This document shows positions 35,857 to 46,900 of a DNA stretch of 64,000 nt, piece by piece. The notes beneath the pieces were generated by a model. It did not search any database. It was not told the DNA's origin and was given only the letters and a program-made list of their open reading frames with translations. The stretch is from Gordonia gummivorans (GTDB taxonomy: Bacteria; Actinomycetota; Actinomycetes; Mycobacteriales; Mycobacteriaceae), in contig NZ_JAKWBF010000023.1 of NCBI RefSeq assembly GCF_022513585.1, forward strand, positions 1 to 64,000. The letters are read 5' to 3'. The translations under genes and the position numbers were made by a program. Position 1 is the first letter of the stretch. Each line of letters opens with the position of its first letter.

Positions 35857-38800
35857 TGGACAACGGAATTCGCCGCGCGCTTGAAGCCATCCGACTCGAT
35901 TGGGCCGACACTCCCGACGACGTCTGGGGCGCCGCTGCGCCATATCACGTCGGCGGTCTCCATGAGGCCACCCTGGAAGAGATCCTGCGTGCGTTCGGAG
36001 ACGCGCGGAGATCGGTCGCGGGCAGCCCGATCGGGGTTGCCGTTCGTGGTCCGGCAGGTTCGGGAAAGACGCACCTGATCGGCCAGGTGCGCGAGCGTGT
36101 GCATACCGATGGCGGCTACTTCTTCCTGGTGAAACTCCTTGACGGAAGCGACTTCTGGAAATCCGTGGTCATCGCCATCCTCGAAGACCTGAGCCGTCCG
36201 ACGCCGACGCATCGATCTCAGCTCAACCAGTTACTCGATAGGCTGGCACGCGATGCCGAGGTCGGCGAGGCCACCCGTCGTGCCGTGACAGGCAGTGCGC
36301 AGTTGACTCCCGACACCCTCGACGACTTCGTCCACGGCGTCTACACCCGGCACTCCCGGCATCGGCGGCGCTCGCAACACATTCTGCGTGCGCTGGTGCT
36401 GCTGGAATCCGACGACTTTGCCACCAAGGACCTGGGTGAGGCCTTCCTGCACCTCGACGTCGACGACGTCGACGAATTGGCTGGATGGGGAATTCGCAAC
36501 GCACGTCTCGGCTATCAGGAGATCGCCGAGAACATCTCGCGGATCGTCGCTTTCGACGACGCCGCAGTCCTCGCCATCGACCAGATCGACACCTTGATCG
36601 AAGCGGGCAAGTCCGCACTGCCCGGAGAAGAGAGCATCGTCGAGAAGGTCGCGCACGGGCTGATGCAATTGCGCGACACCATGAGTCGCACCGTGTCGGT
36701 CGTCTCGTCCATCACGGCCGCATGGGAGTACCTCGAAGGTCACGTGATGCGATCGGCCATCGATCGCTTCCGCTTGCCGCCGACCCTGCAGCGTCCCACC
36801 GATACCGAATTCGGGCGACTGCTCCTCACGAAGCGATTCACCCCGTGCTTCGACGCCATCGGTTTCACTCCGCCCTTTCCAACCTGGCCGGTGACAGACA
36901 CCGCATTGTCCGAGACCGACCAGTACACGCCACGCGAGCTGATGATGTCGGTGGATCGACAGATCGCCGGCCAACTTCGCGCAGGCAATTTCAGCGAGAT
37001 CACCTCGCTCGCAGGCGCCGTCACGACGTCGACCGATCAGATCGAAGAGCCCCTCGTCACCAAGCCTCCTACGGATGATGTTCTCGGACAGCTCGATCGG
37101 CGCTATGCCGAGCTGATCAAGACCGTCGACCCGGCACCAGCACTTGCCGGTGAATCCGAGGATCATGTGGTACCGCCGATTCTGCAGGCGGGTCTCGCCG
37201 CATGGATCGAAGCCCTGCCGGACGATACCGGCGGCTGGCATCTGGACGCGAAGCCGAGCCCGAAAGCAGTGTTGCACGCACGCATCAAGCAAGTCATCGA
37301 CCCCCATCGCGACATCGAACAGTCCTGGAGCTTCCGGGCAATCGCGGCCACGAATGCCCGCGCCGTACAGACGCGACTGCAGAACGCCACCAATCAAGCC
37401 GGTTTGAGTCTGGGAGGAATCGCGCGGACCCTCGTCATCCTTCGGAGAGAGGCGTGGCCGAGCGGACCCAAGACCGCGTCGATGGTCAACGAACTCGATT
37501 CGCGCGGTGGGCTCGTGGTCGCATGGTCGCAGGACGACATCCGTGCCCTGATGGCATTGGCTCAGCTGCGGTCGGAGCGGTCGCCACATCTTCACGAATG
37601 GATTGTCGCTCGACGTCCGGTCGACGACATCAAGAGTCTTGCAACTGTACTCACGGCGGCACGCGAATCGACGTCGACGCGGACCACCGACACCGAACAG
37701 GACGTCGGCACATCCGAGGCAGAGAGCGAGAAAACGTCGTCGGGAGAGGCGACGAGCGATTCGATCGTCCTGGGCCGCGGGACTGCTGGGGACAGTGTCG
37801 TGCTGCCCCTGGCCGCCATGCGCAAACACACCGCAATCTTCGCCGGCTCCGGGTCGGGCAAGACCGTCCTCATTCGTCGAATCGTGGAAGAGGCGGCGCT
37901 TCATGGCGTCTCGTCGATAGTACTCGACATCAACAACGACCTGGCCCGCTTGGGTGTGCCGTGGTCTGACGGCGCTGCGCGACAGTGGGCGCCCGGCGAC
38001 CGTGAACTCGCGCACCGGTACTTTGCCGACACCGAGGTGGCGGTATTCACACCTGGTCGAAACAACGGTCGCCCGTTGAGTTTCCGCCCACTGCCCGACT
38101 TCTCGGCCATCGCGGGCGACAGCGACGAGTTCGATGCTGCTGTTGACGCGGCGGTCGCCGCCATCGCACCACGAGCGCGAATCGCGGGCCGAACTGCGAA
38201 GGCAACTCGCTCGGAAGCCGTACTGCGACAAGCGATGAACGCTTTCGGCCGACGAGGTGGCGGCAGTCTCGAGTCGTTCATCGCCATGCTGTCGGAACTG
38301 CCGGAGAATGTGAGCACGCTGGCCGAGGCGCCCAAGCTCGCCGTCGATCTGGCCGAGAACCTGAAGGCATCCATGGCAAACGACCCCGTCTTCGGCGGCG
38401 ATGCCGCACCGGCGGATCCCGGTTACCTACTGACGCCAACACCCGGATTTCGGGCCCGTATCTCTGTCATCAACCTCGCCGGGCTCGGAACCGGCGATCG
38501 CGCAGCAAGTTTCGTCAACCAGCTGCAGATGGCCCTGTTCGCCTGGATCCGCAAGAACCCGGCTACCGACCGACCACTGGGCGGTCTCCTGGTCATGGAC
38601 GAAGCACAGAACTTTGCACCTGCGCCGGGCACAACGGCGGCCACGCAGAGCACACTCGCACTCGCCTCACAAGCGCGCAAGTACGGGCTCGGCTTGATCT
38701 TCGCGACGCAGTCCCCGACCGGAATCCACAACCGGATCAGCGGCAATGCGTCAACCCAGTTCTTCGGGCTGCTCAATCATCCGACCCAGGTTGCCGCGGC

Positions 38801-38990
38801 CAAGGAGCTCGCGTCACGCAAGGGCAGCAATGTCTCCGACGTCGGACGTCTGCCAACCGGCACCTTCTACAGCGCGATCGACGGCGGTCCGTTCGTGAAG
38901 GTCGAGGCTCCACTCTGCCTTTCCTACCACCCGCAGAGTCCGCCGACCGAAGACGAGGTCATCGAGATCGCCAGACGATCGGCGCGGTGA
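35856..38990 (+). CDS. Double P-loop ATPase: N-terminal AAA/STAND-like domain fused to HerA/FtsK-like domain
   Basis: 1044 residues. First ATPase: Walker A GPAGSGKTHL at 65-74, Walker B-like VLAIDQIDTLIEAGK at ~238-252, and a sensor-like VVSSITAAWEYL near 285. Residues ~380-640 are helical. Second ATPase: Walker A AGSGSGKTVLIRRI at ~663, SIVLDINNDLARLG, Walker B GGLLVMDEAQNFAP at ~909 and LGLIFATQSPTGI at ~946, the HerA/DUF87 set of ring DNA translocases. No membrane segment. It is the motor of the cassette with the nuclease and winged-helix genes. Such fused double-ATPase proteins recall phage-defence motors, but I do not know this arrangement by name. Confidence 0.8.
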   Translation: MDNGIRRALEAIRLDWADTPDDVWGAAAPYHVGGLHEATLEEILRAFGDARRSVAGSPIGVAVRGPAGSGKTHLIGQVRERVHTDGGYFFLVKLLDGSDFWKSVVIAILEDLSRPTPTHRSQLNQLLDRLARDAEVGEATRRAVTGSAQLTPDTLDDFVHGVYTRHSRHRRRSQHILRALVLLESDDFATKDLGEAFLHLDVDDVDELAGWGIRNARLGYQEIAENISRIVAFDDAAVLAIDQIDTLIEAGKSALPGEESIVEKVAHGLMQLRDTMSRTVSVVSSITAAWEYLEGHVMRSAIDRFRLPPTLQRPTDTEFGRLLLTKRFTPCFDAIGFTPPFPTWPVTDTALSETDQYTPRELMMSVDRQIAGQLRAGNFSEITSLAGAVTTSTDQIEEPLVTKPPTDDVLGQLDRRYAELIKTVDPAPALAGESEDHVVPPILQAGLAAWIEALPDDTGGWHLDAKPSPKAVLHARIKQVIDPHRDIEQSWSFRAIAATNARAVQTRLQNATNQAGLSLGGIARTLVILRREAWPSGPKTASMVNELDSRGGLVVAWSQDDIRALMALAQLRSERSPHLHEWIVARRPVDDIKSLATVLTAARESTSTRTTDTEQDVGTSEAESEKTSSGEATSDSIVLGRGTAGDSVVLPLAAMRKHTAIFAGSGSGKTVLIRRIVEEAALHGVSSIVLDINNDLARLGVPWSDGAARQWAPGDRELAHRYFADTEVAVFTPGRNNGRPLSFRPLPDFSAIAGDSDEFDAAVDAAVAAIAPRARIAGRTAKATRSEAVLRQAMNAFGRRGGGSLESFIAMLSELPENVSTLAEAPKLAVDLAENLKASMANDPVFGGDAAPADPGYLLTPTPGFRARISVINLAGLGTGDRAASFVNQLQMALFAWIRKNPATDRPLGGLLVMDEAQNFAPAPGTTAATQSTLALASQARKYGLGLIFATQSPTGIHNRISGNASTQFFGLLNHPTQVAAAKELASRKGSNVSDVGRLPTGTFYSAIDGGPFVKVEAPLCLSYHPQSPPTEDEVIEIARRSAR

Positions 38991-39018
38991 ACACCGCCGA
39001 TTACGGCATGCTGGAGCC

Positions 39019-40077
39019 ATGGCCATCGATCGGCGCACGTTCCTGACCGCGACGGCTCTGGGCGGTGTCGGGTTGGTCGCCGGGTGCGCGCAGTCGGATC
39101 AGCAGGCACCACCCACGACTCCGCCGTCGGGCATCACGACGATCGCCGACGGCCTCAACGTCCCGTGGGCCATGGCGTTCCTCGCGGGCGGTGACGCCTT
39201 GGTGACCCAGCGTGACGACGCCGCGATCGTCCGCGTCTCCCCGACCGGTCAGGTCACCACGATCGGCGATGTCGCCGGGGTCGCGCCGCGCGGTGAGGGC
39301 GGGTTGCAAGGCATCGCACTGGCACCCGGCGATGAGTCCGGGGTGTACGTCTATTACACGACCGCCTCCGACAACCGAGTCGCCCGAATGGATTTCGACG
39401 GCCGACGGCTCGGGCCGCCACAACCGCTTCTGACCGGTCTGGACACGGCCCCCAATCATCACGGTGGCGCTCTGCTGTTCGATGCGGCCGGGAGCCTGTT
39501 CGTCGCGGTCGGGGATGCCGCGCAACCCGAGGTCGCCCAGGACGTGCGGCTGCTCAACGGGAAGATTCTGCGGATCGACCGCGCCGGCCGTCCATGGCCC
39601 GGCAATCCGTTTGGTAACGCCGTGTACTCGTACGGCCACCGCAACGTCGAGGGTTTGGCCTTCGACAGTGCGGGCCGACTGTGGGCGACCGAGTTCGGAC
39701 AGAACGAGCGCGACGAGCTCAATCTGATCGTGCGGGGCCGCAACTACGGTTGGCCGATCCACGAGGGCGAATCCGACGACCCCGCCTACGTCGCACCTCA
39801 GGTGACCTGGTCGACCGACGAGGCGTCGCCGGCAGGTCTGGCGATTGTCGGCGACACGGCCTATGTTGCTGCGCTGCGCGGACGACGGCTGTGGACGGTC
39901 CCCCTGCGCGACGGTCGGGCGGGATCAACGTCGTCGCGCTTCGACGGTGAGCTCGGACGTCTGCGCGCGGTCGAGGCGGCGCCCGACGGCAGTCTGTGGA
40001 TCTCGACCAGCAATACGGACGGTCGGGGTGCATCGGCCGCCAACGACGACCGCATCCTGCGGGTTCCGATCGGCTGA
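39019..40077 (+). CDS. PQQ-dependent sugar dehydrogenase-type lipoprotein (GSDH family)
   Basis: 352 residues. Tat-like DRRTFLTATALGGVGLVAGC leader with lipobox LVAG-Cys, so exported and lipid anchored. A six-bladed propeller follows: LNVPWAMAFLAGGDALVTQR, GEGGLQGIALAPGDESGVYV, the catalytic-His region PNHHGGALLFDAAGSLFVAV, SYGHRNVEGLAFDSAGRLWA and RGRNYGWPIHEGE. Soluble aldose/sorbosone dehydrogenases have this pattern; cofactor and sugar are inferred. Independent of the defence-like cassette, 28 bases upstream. Confidence 0.85.
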   Translation: MAIDRRTFLTATALGGVGLVAGCAQSDQQAPPTTPPSGITTIADGLNVPWAMAFLAGGDALVTQRDDAAIVRVSPTGQVTTIGDVAGVAPRGEGGLQGIALAPGDESGVYVYYTTASDNRVARMDFDGRRLGPPQPLLTGLDTAPNHHGGALLFDAAGSLFVAVGDAAQPEVAQDVRLLNGKILRIDRAGRPWPGNPFGNAVYSYGHRNVEGLAFDSAGRLWATEFGQNERDELNLIVRGRNYGWPIHEGESDDPAYVAPQVTWSTDEASPAGLAIVGDTAYVAALRGRRLWTVPLRDGRAGSTSSRFDGELGRLRAVEAAPDGSLWISTSNTDGRGASAANDDRILRVPIG

Positions 40078-40083
40078 GCGTTT

Positions 40084-40106
40084 CTGTCGGACCCCCGTGT
40101 TGTCAT
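40084..40106 (+). promoter_or_regulatory. RecA_NDp/PafBC-like damage promoter (near match)
   Basis: CTGTCGGAC-N8-TGTCAT ahead of the first DUF4262 gene, compared with the mycobacterial RecA-independent damage promoter TTGTCRGTG-N8-TAnnnT. The spacing is exact; the -10 has G for A. It shares the TCTGTCGGACCC string with the promoter of the second DUF4262 gene. Confidence 0.45.
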
Positions 40107-40134
40107 GGGATCACCTTCGAACAAAGGAGCGACC

Positions 40135-40710
40135 ATGTCGGATCACGCGTCGGCCATCCGCGGACTACCCCGCTGGCATCCCAACCCGCACATCCGGTCG
40201 GCGATCGAGACCATTCGCAGGGACGGCTGGCAGGTCACCGCCGTCGACGCCGGTCGCGAGTGCCCGTTCGCCTACACCGCGGGCATGGTCCTGCACGACA
40301 TACCCGACCTCGCCGTGTACGGGCTCGATCCGCAGACCGGACCCGCACTGCTGAACGAGTTGGCCGATCTGCTCCACCAACACGATTGGCGCACCCTTGT
40401 GTGCGCTCGTGCCGAGATCAGCACAGGCGCCTTCTACGACCCGGTCCGGCTGATCGAGATCATCGACAAGGACGATCTGCTGATGGCGAACCTGCTCTTC
40501 CCCGACACCCCGGCCCTGCAGGTCGTCTGGCCCGACGAGAACGGCCACTATCCCTGGCACGACGAGTACACGCTCCTGCCCCTGCATCAACCGGTCAAGG
40601 GAATCGACGACGCGGGTGACCCCTACCTACGTCCCCCACGTGTCATCACCCCGTCGAGCGGACTCGACCGCACTCTTCCCCGAAAAGCGCGGCGGATGAA
40701 CGGGCACTGA
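40135..40710 (+). CDS. DUF4262 protein, copy 1
   Basis: 191 residues from ATG 40135 with AAAGGAGCGACC upstream. Typical DUF4262 pattern: RGLPRWHPNPHIRSAIETIR, DGWQVTAVDAGRECPFAYTA, DIPDLAVYGLDP and LLFPDTPALQVVWPDENGHY. Function unknown; the family is common in actinobacteria. A paralogue at 47021 shares N-terminus, leader and promoter motif. The two flank the giant secreted protein, suggesting duplication. Confidence 0.75.
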   Translation: MSDHASAIRGLPRWHPNPHIRSAIETIRRDGWQVTAVDAGRECPFAYTAGMVLHDIPDLAVYGLDPQTGPALLNELADLLHQHDWRTLVCARAEISTGAFYDPVRLIEIIDKDDLLMANLLFPDTPALQVVWPDENGHYPWHDEYTLLPLHQPVKGIDDAGDPYLRPPRVITPSSGLDRTLPRKARRMNGH

Positions 40711-40761
40711 GGTCTCGCGCTCGTTACCCACAGCCCCAGGTCCGGAGTGTCCATCGGCTCC

Positions 40762-40804
40762 CTGGGGTGCGAGGAGCCCCAACCGCTCCCTGAGGCGCGA
40801 GGAA
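40762..40804. repeat. Two degenerate CTCCCTGRGGYGCGAGGA repeats
   Basis: CTCCCTGGGGTGCGAGGAG and CTCCCTGAGGCGCGAGGAA follow each other at about 40758-40776 and 40786-40804. This unit is a familiar intergenic repeat of mycobacteria and relatives. It lies between DUF4262 copy 1 and the promoter of the giant gene. Confidence 0.55.
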
Positions 40805-40815
40805 GGGGGACGACT

Positions 40816-40856
40816 AGGTAGTCCCACCTCAGGTTCAGGTAGTCGAGTGCTATACC
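40816..40856 (+). promoter_or_regulatory. Direct-repeat operator and -10 of the giant surface-protein gene
   Basis: AGGTAGTC occurs at 40816-40823 and again at 40837-40844, exactly 21 bp (two helix turns) apart; the first is part of a near-palindrome AGGTAGTCCCACCT. TATACC at 40851-40856 is a fair -10 box, leaving a ~70-base leader to the ATG at 40929. This looks like a NarL/LuxR-type response-regulator or activator site. Confidence 0.5.
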
Positions 40857-40928
40857 GCCCTGACGTCATCGACGGCAGCGTGAGAGGAGTACCCACGCCG
40901 AGACCCGCGTCCGCAGGAGGAACCGACG

Positions 40929-43900
40929 ATGACGAGTCGCAAGAACCGGGCCAGAATCCTCGCCATCGCCGCCGGCATGAGCATCCTGCTCTATGGCGGC
41001 AGTCCTGCGTACGCGGAGCCCTCCGACTCGGACGGCGGGTCGGCGAATTCGTCCGAGTCGACCGACAATGACAACGATTCCGACTCCGACGACGACTCGG
41101 ACGGCGACGCGGATGATGCCGGCGCCGGCTCGGAAAGCACGGACGAGAACGCCGACGCGAACACGGAGCCCGACGCTTCCGACACCGACACAACCGGCGG
41201 CCCCGGCGTCACCCCGGACACCAGCGAGAACACAGACAACACCGATCCCCCACCACAACCGGAACCGACACCCGAACCCACGACGACAAACACCGTCGCA
41301 CCCGACACCACCTCCACCCCTGCGGGCAACGGCACACCCAACGGCGTCCCGGCCCCCGTTGGCACTCCCGACATCGATGTCGCGGGCCCGCCGACCCCCG
41401 ACCACACCCAGCGTCCACCAAGCCCCGATCACGACCCCCAGAACGACCGAACAACCGCTCGAGCCGTACCGGGCACACCGGCCGATCGCGCAGGCACCCC
41501 GCCCGTCGCGACCGGCACGCCGTTGGCTGCCACCGCCACCCTTGCGGCGTCGGAGACCACGCCGACGATCACCGCCCCACCACCGACCACCCTCGCTGCC
41601 GCGACGCCGCTCGAACCTCGGACCACCGCACTCGGATTCCTCGCTCTCTTCGGACTTCCCCTCCTCGGCGGCAACGGCAGCGCCCCGGCGTCGAGCCCGG
41701 CGTCGTGGACGTTGCTCTGGTGGGTGCGGCGCACACAAAGCCTGCTGGACAACAAGACCCCGACCGCCGGCGACTGGACCAGCCACTACGACGAGGAGTC
41801 GGGGACCGCGACCGGCCAGATCGGTGTCACCGACGCCGACGGGGACCGCCTCGTCTATTCGACGCCGACGACCACCACGCAAGGCGGCACGGTCGTCATC
41901 GATCAGGCAACCGGCAACTACACCTACAAGCCGAGTGACGCTCTTCGCGAATCCGGTGGTACCGACACCTTCACCGTCACCGCGTCTGACGAGTCCTCAT
42001 TCCACATCCATGGATTGGCAGGACTTTTCGGCGAGGACCGGCACTCGACCACCACGACCATCACCGTCACCGTTCCCGCTGCCAACCAGCCGCCGACCCT
42101 CACCGCGTCACCGCCCAGCGCACCTGCGAGCTTCACCGGCGCCGTGAGCGGACAACTCACCTTCATCGATCGCGACGATGACCAACCGACCTACACCGTC
42201 ACCGGCGACGACGTCACCCAAGACGGAGACACCTACACCAGCCCCAAGGGAACACTCGTCTTCAACCCCGCCAACGGCGAATACGTTTACACGCCAACGC
42301 CGGAAGCACGCGCTGCTGCCGACGAGAACACCACCGATTCCTTCCTGGTGACCGCCGATGACGGCCATGGACATTCGACATCCGTCACGCTGAACCTCCC
42401 CGTGAAACCGATAGCAAAGCCGGTGCGGCCCGACCTCCCCGGTGACGCGGTCGGAATCCCCGTCCAGGGGTCCGACGGCGTCATCTATCAGCACAGCCAC
42501 GACACCGAGACCGACCAGTACTGGGTCAACGTCGTAGAACCCAACGGCACGGTGTCCTCGATATCGTTGCCCGCCAGTCCCTTCGGAAATCCGAACGCCA
42601 CCGCGACCGGTGGTATCACCCAGGCAAGCCACGACGAAAGCACCGGCACCTACTTCCTCACCGTCGCAGAACCCGGTCAGCAGCCGGTCACGGTGGAACT
42701 GTCGGGGCAACCGGTGGGCGCACCGACCATCGTTGTGCACGAGGGCAAGACGGTGATCTATCAGATGACTCGTTCGGCCACCGAATCCGAACCTGAGCCG
42801 TTTGCCGTGATGGCTCGCGGATTCGCGCTCTTTGCAGCCGACGCCGGTGACCAGACGTACAGCATCGACGTGGTCGACGGCGACGGCGTCGTGCACACCG
42901 TCGAACTCCCCGGCCAACCCGTCGGCCCGCTGACCGTCACCCCCGACGGTGATGCGCGACAGGTTGTTTCGATCTTCGACGACGAATCCGGTGTTACCAC
43001 GGCCGCGGTGATCGTCGCCCATCCCGATGGCACGTCTGACCAGATTGACCTACCTGGCACAACGTACGGCGATCCGAAGTTCGCAGACGACGGCACGGCG
43101 TACGTCGTCTCTACCGATGAGAACGGGGCATTCTCGATCACGACGGTCGACACCGGCGGAGCAGCGCACACCGTCGACCTGCCCGGATTCCTCCTCGGAG
43201 ACGTGGTCGTCGGGCCGGACGGTACGGCATCGTTGGTCGCAGGCGAGGGCTCCGGAGAAGAAGCCGAGTACTATCTGATCCGCGTCGCACCGGACGGAAC
43301 GGACAGCGATGTCCTGCTACCCGGAAACTCCGGTGCATCAGCAGTATCGGTCGACGGTAATGGCTCGTATGCAACAACTGTCACGTATCCGACGGACGGC
43401 TCTGGCGAGTACGTAACGCATGTGACCGGACTCCTCGCCAATGGCACGTCGTGGACTGCAGACATCGATGGCATGATCGGCAACGACCGCCCCTACCTGA
43501 GTGACGGCATCGGATATCAGGTGACATACGCAGCCGTCAACAACTACCTGGACACCACCAGCGACATCACCGCGATCGATCTGGCCACGGGGACAGCAAC
43601 GTTGGTGGCCGATGATGTCCCTGGCGGCTTGGCCACCCAGTACGGAGAGCCACCTGCCGTCACCGCATCCGACGGCACCACCTACTGGGCGTTCAACAAC
43701 GTGGATGGAGACGCAGCGGGCACGCCCCTCACAGCCGACACCACGCTGGTGATCGTCGATCGTGATGGCAGCGCCGAGGTCCACACACTTCGTGGCCTCT
43801 CCTACCAGGACGGTGGACGAGTACGATTCACCACGAGTGGCGTTCCGTTCCTGGTCACGCGAGACTACTCCCCTCAATCGCAGTCGCTCAGCGGGGTCAA

Positions 43901-46900
43901 CGTGATCTCCCTCGAAAACGGCGTCCCGACAACCACTTCCCTGGCTGCCAGCAACCCCTTCGTCATGGGGGTCACCGACGATGGGACGGTGATCCTGTTC
44001 GACTATGACTCGGAGACCGGGGTCAACACCGCAAACTTCGTCCGGACCGATGGAACGATCACTACCGCCGTTCTTCCGAACCGCACCGACGTCTCCAACT
44101 ACCACGGGTACATCCTGGCGCCGGACGGCACGGTCTATCTGGTTTTCTCGACGTTGAACAGCCCCGACACCACCATCAACGTCATCACGCCGACGGGCGG
44201 GCAGCAGGATCTGACGGTGCCCGGAACATACACGGCGGGAGCCTATTCCGTGTCTTCGGTCGACTCCATCTACCTCACGACAGCCCAGGACAACGGCGAC
44301 GGCACGTTCACACCGGTCATCACCGAGATCTCGGCCCTGTCCACCAACACACCACCGGTGCCCGTCGAGGGATACGCACCCACAGTCGACGCCGCAGATC
44401 CTGAGAGCGGCTCGGTCAGCGGCAATTTCAGCGGTTTCGCAGTGTCGACCGACGGCGACGCCCTCACCTACCAGATCACCGGCGCCACAATGATCGCACC
44501 TGGCGTGTACACGACCCGAGGTGGCGGCACGCTGCTCGCCGACCCCGAAACCGGTGAGTTCACCTACATTCCGTCACTATTGGCTCGCACAGACCCGTCG
44601 ACCACATCTGACGTGTTCTACGTGAAAGCCGATGACGGTCACGGCGGATTCGCTGCCGCCGCGGTCGTCGTACCGATCGAGCCGCTGCCGCAGGGCACCT
44701 CTGTCGGATCGATCAATTCTCCAGAACTCGACGCCATGACCGATCCGACACTGACCACCGACGATCCGGACGTCACGTTCAATCCGTACACGCATGAGTA
44801 CGCGTACACACCGACGTGGGAAACACGCCACGCCGCAGCACTTCCCGGTGCCGTGCAGTCTCACACGTTCACGGTGACTGCCACCGACTCGGTGACGGGC
44901 GAAACCTTCGAGATCGAGGTGACCGCACCGATCACACCTGCGAACAACGCACCCAGCATCACCGTGGGAGCACCCGAAGCTCCAGCGTCTGACACCGGCG
45001 CTGTCAGCGGCGATCTCGACTTCACCGATCTCGACGGCGACGAGATGACCTTCCTCATCTACTCTCCCGACACCGGCCAGTACGTCGAAGGCACAACGCT
45101 CGTCGGCGATCACGGCACCTTGGTTCTCGACCCGCAGACCGGTCGCTACACGTACACCCCGACCGTCGACGCACGGTACGCGGCATCGTCTGAACCGCTG
45201 TCAGAGCGGCTTCTCGTGGGTGTGAATGATGGACATGGCTCAGGCACCAGCACCGAGCTGATCCTCCCCATCGATCCGATCGCGACGACGGAAAGCGTTG
45301 CACTGCAACCCACGCAATCGGACGAGATCCACTACTTCACGACTGAGAATGGGACCATGTACCGGGTCGAATCCGGGTGGGATGGCCAGTACTTCACACA
45401 GATCACTGTCGTCGACCTCGATGGCGCGGTCGACACCGTAGATCTAGCGGGTGTGGGAAATCGGGAAACAATGGCGTTCGGCGCTGACGGAACCATCTAC
45501 TACACCACCTTCGACGATTACTACCTCGTCGGACCCGGCCACCTGAACGTCGTCGCCCCGGACGGAACCGTGGTCACCCATGACACGCCCGGTCAAGCGC
45601 AGAACCTCGTGCTCGGTGCGGACGGAAAGGCATATCAGACCGCGTACGACAACGCGACACAACAAACAACGGTTGTGATCGCCGGGCCGGACGGCACGAT
45701 CGACACAGTCGTCGTCCCCGGCCGATCGGGACCCACCAGCGCCTACAACGCCTCGTCGCCGGTCGTGGCCGGCCGCGACGGGACCGCTTATGTCACAACG
45801 CAATCCTTCGAGTCTGGCGGCGGCTACACCACCCACGTCTCGGTGATCCCCGCCGGCGGAGGCGACGCCATCACCATAAGTCACCCGGGAGCGGCAGATG
45901 GAAACGCCGTCACGACCACGTCGGGGATCACGTACCAGACCGTGCACAACGCCGCCGGGACCACAGTGATCGTGATCAATCCCGACGGGACCCATCGCTT
46001 TGTCGACCTCGACGGAACTCCGTATCTGACCGCGGTGGACGGCAACGACGGTCGGGTCTATCAGACCACGACGATTCCGAACTACGGCTCGCCGGATGGA
46101 CCGATCACAGTCGTAACCGTGTTCGCGCCCGACGGGACGGTCGAACAGACTGTGCCGATTGAAGGTTCGACGTGGGGACAGGTGGCTGTCACACCCACTG
46201 CTGTCTACCAGACCACCGTCGACGGCAGTTATCCGGACCAGACCACCACGGTCACCGCCATCACCGCCGACTCCCCACGTGACCCGATCACCGTCGAAGG
46301 CACCGGCAACTCGCCGCAACTCATCGACGAGGACGGCACACTCCTCCTCATCACGCGCGATTCCGACGGGTCGGGAACGTGGCACACCACCGTGACGACG
46401 ATCCGGCCGGACGGGACCCCCACGAGCACGACGGTGGACGGCCAGTCCAACAGCTTTGTCGTCGCGCCCGATGGGACGGTCTACCTCTCGATGGAGAGCG
46501 ATACGTCGGCAGAGGAACCGACCACCGTTGTGGCAATAGTCTCCACAAACGGGACGGTCGAGTACGTCCCTCTCGACGGCATCCGATACGGCGACCCGGT
46601 TACCGGCGGTGCCAACGCATTTCAGGTGACCCGGGCTGATTTCAGCTCGGCGCGCACCGTCATGGCCATCACTCCCGACGGCGTGTTCCCCACGGAGATC
46701 GACGGAGACGTGTCTGGGCTGACCGCATGGCCAGATGGAAGTGCCTACTTTCTCACGACCGACTACTCCAATGAAACACCCACAACACAGTTGCATGTGA
46801 TCGAACCTGACGGAGTCACCCATCACGCCCTCACAGTTCCGGGCGCACCACGAACCGGTCCCACGTTCACCGAGGATGGCGACGTCGTGCTGACGACGTA

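Noticed and set aside
36231-38231. 666-residue minus-strand frame under the double ATPase
   Set aside because: No motifs; the plus-strand frame has two full Walker sets.
40084-40106. Classical LexA (SOS) box upstream of the DUF4262 genes
   Set aside because: No GAAC-N4-GTTC-type palindrome; the RecA-independent promoter pattern fits better.
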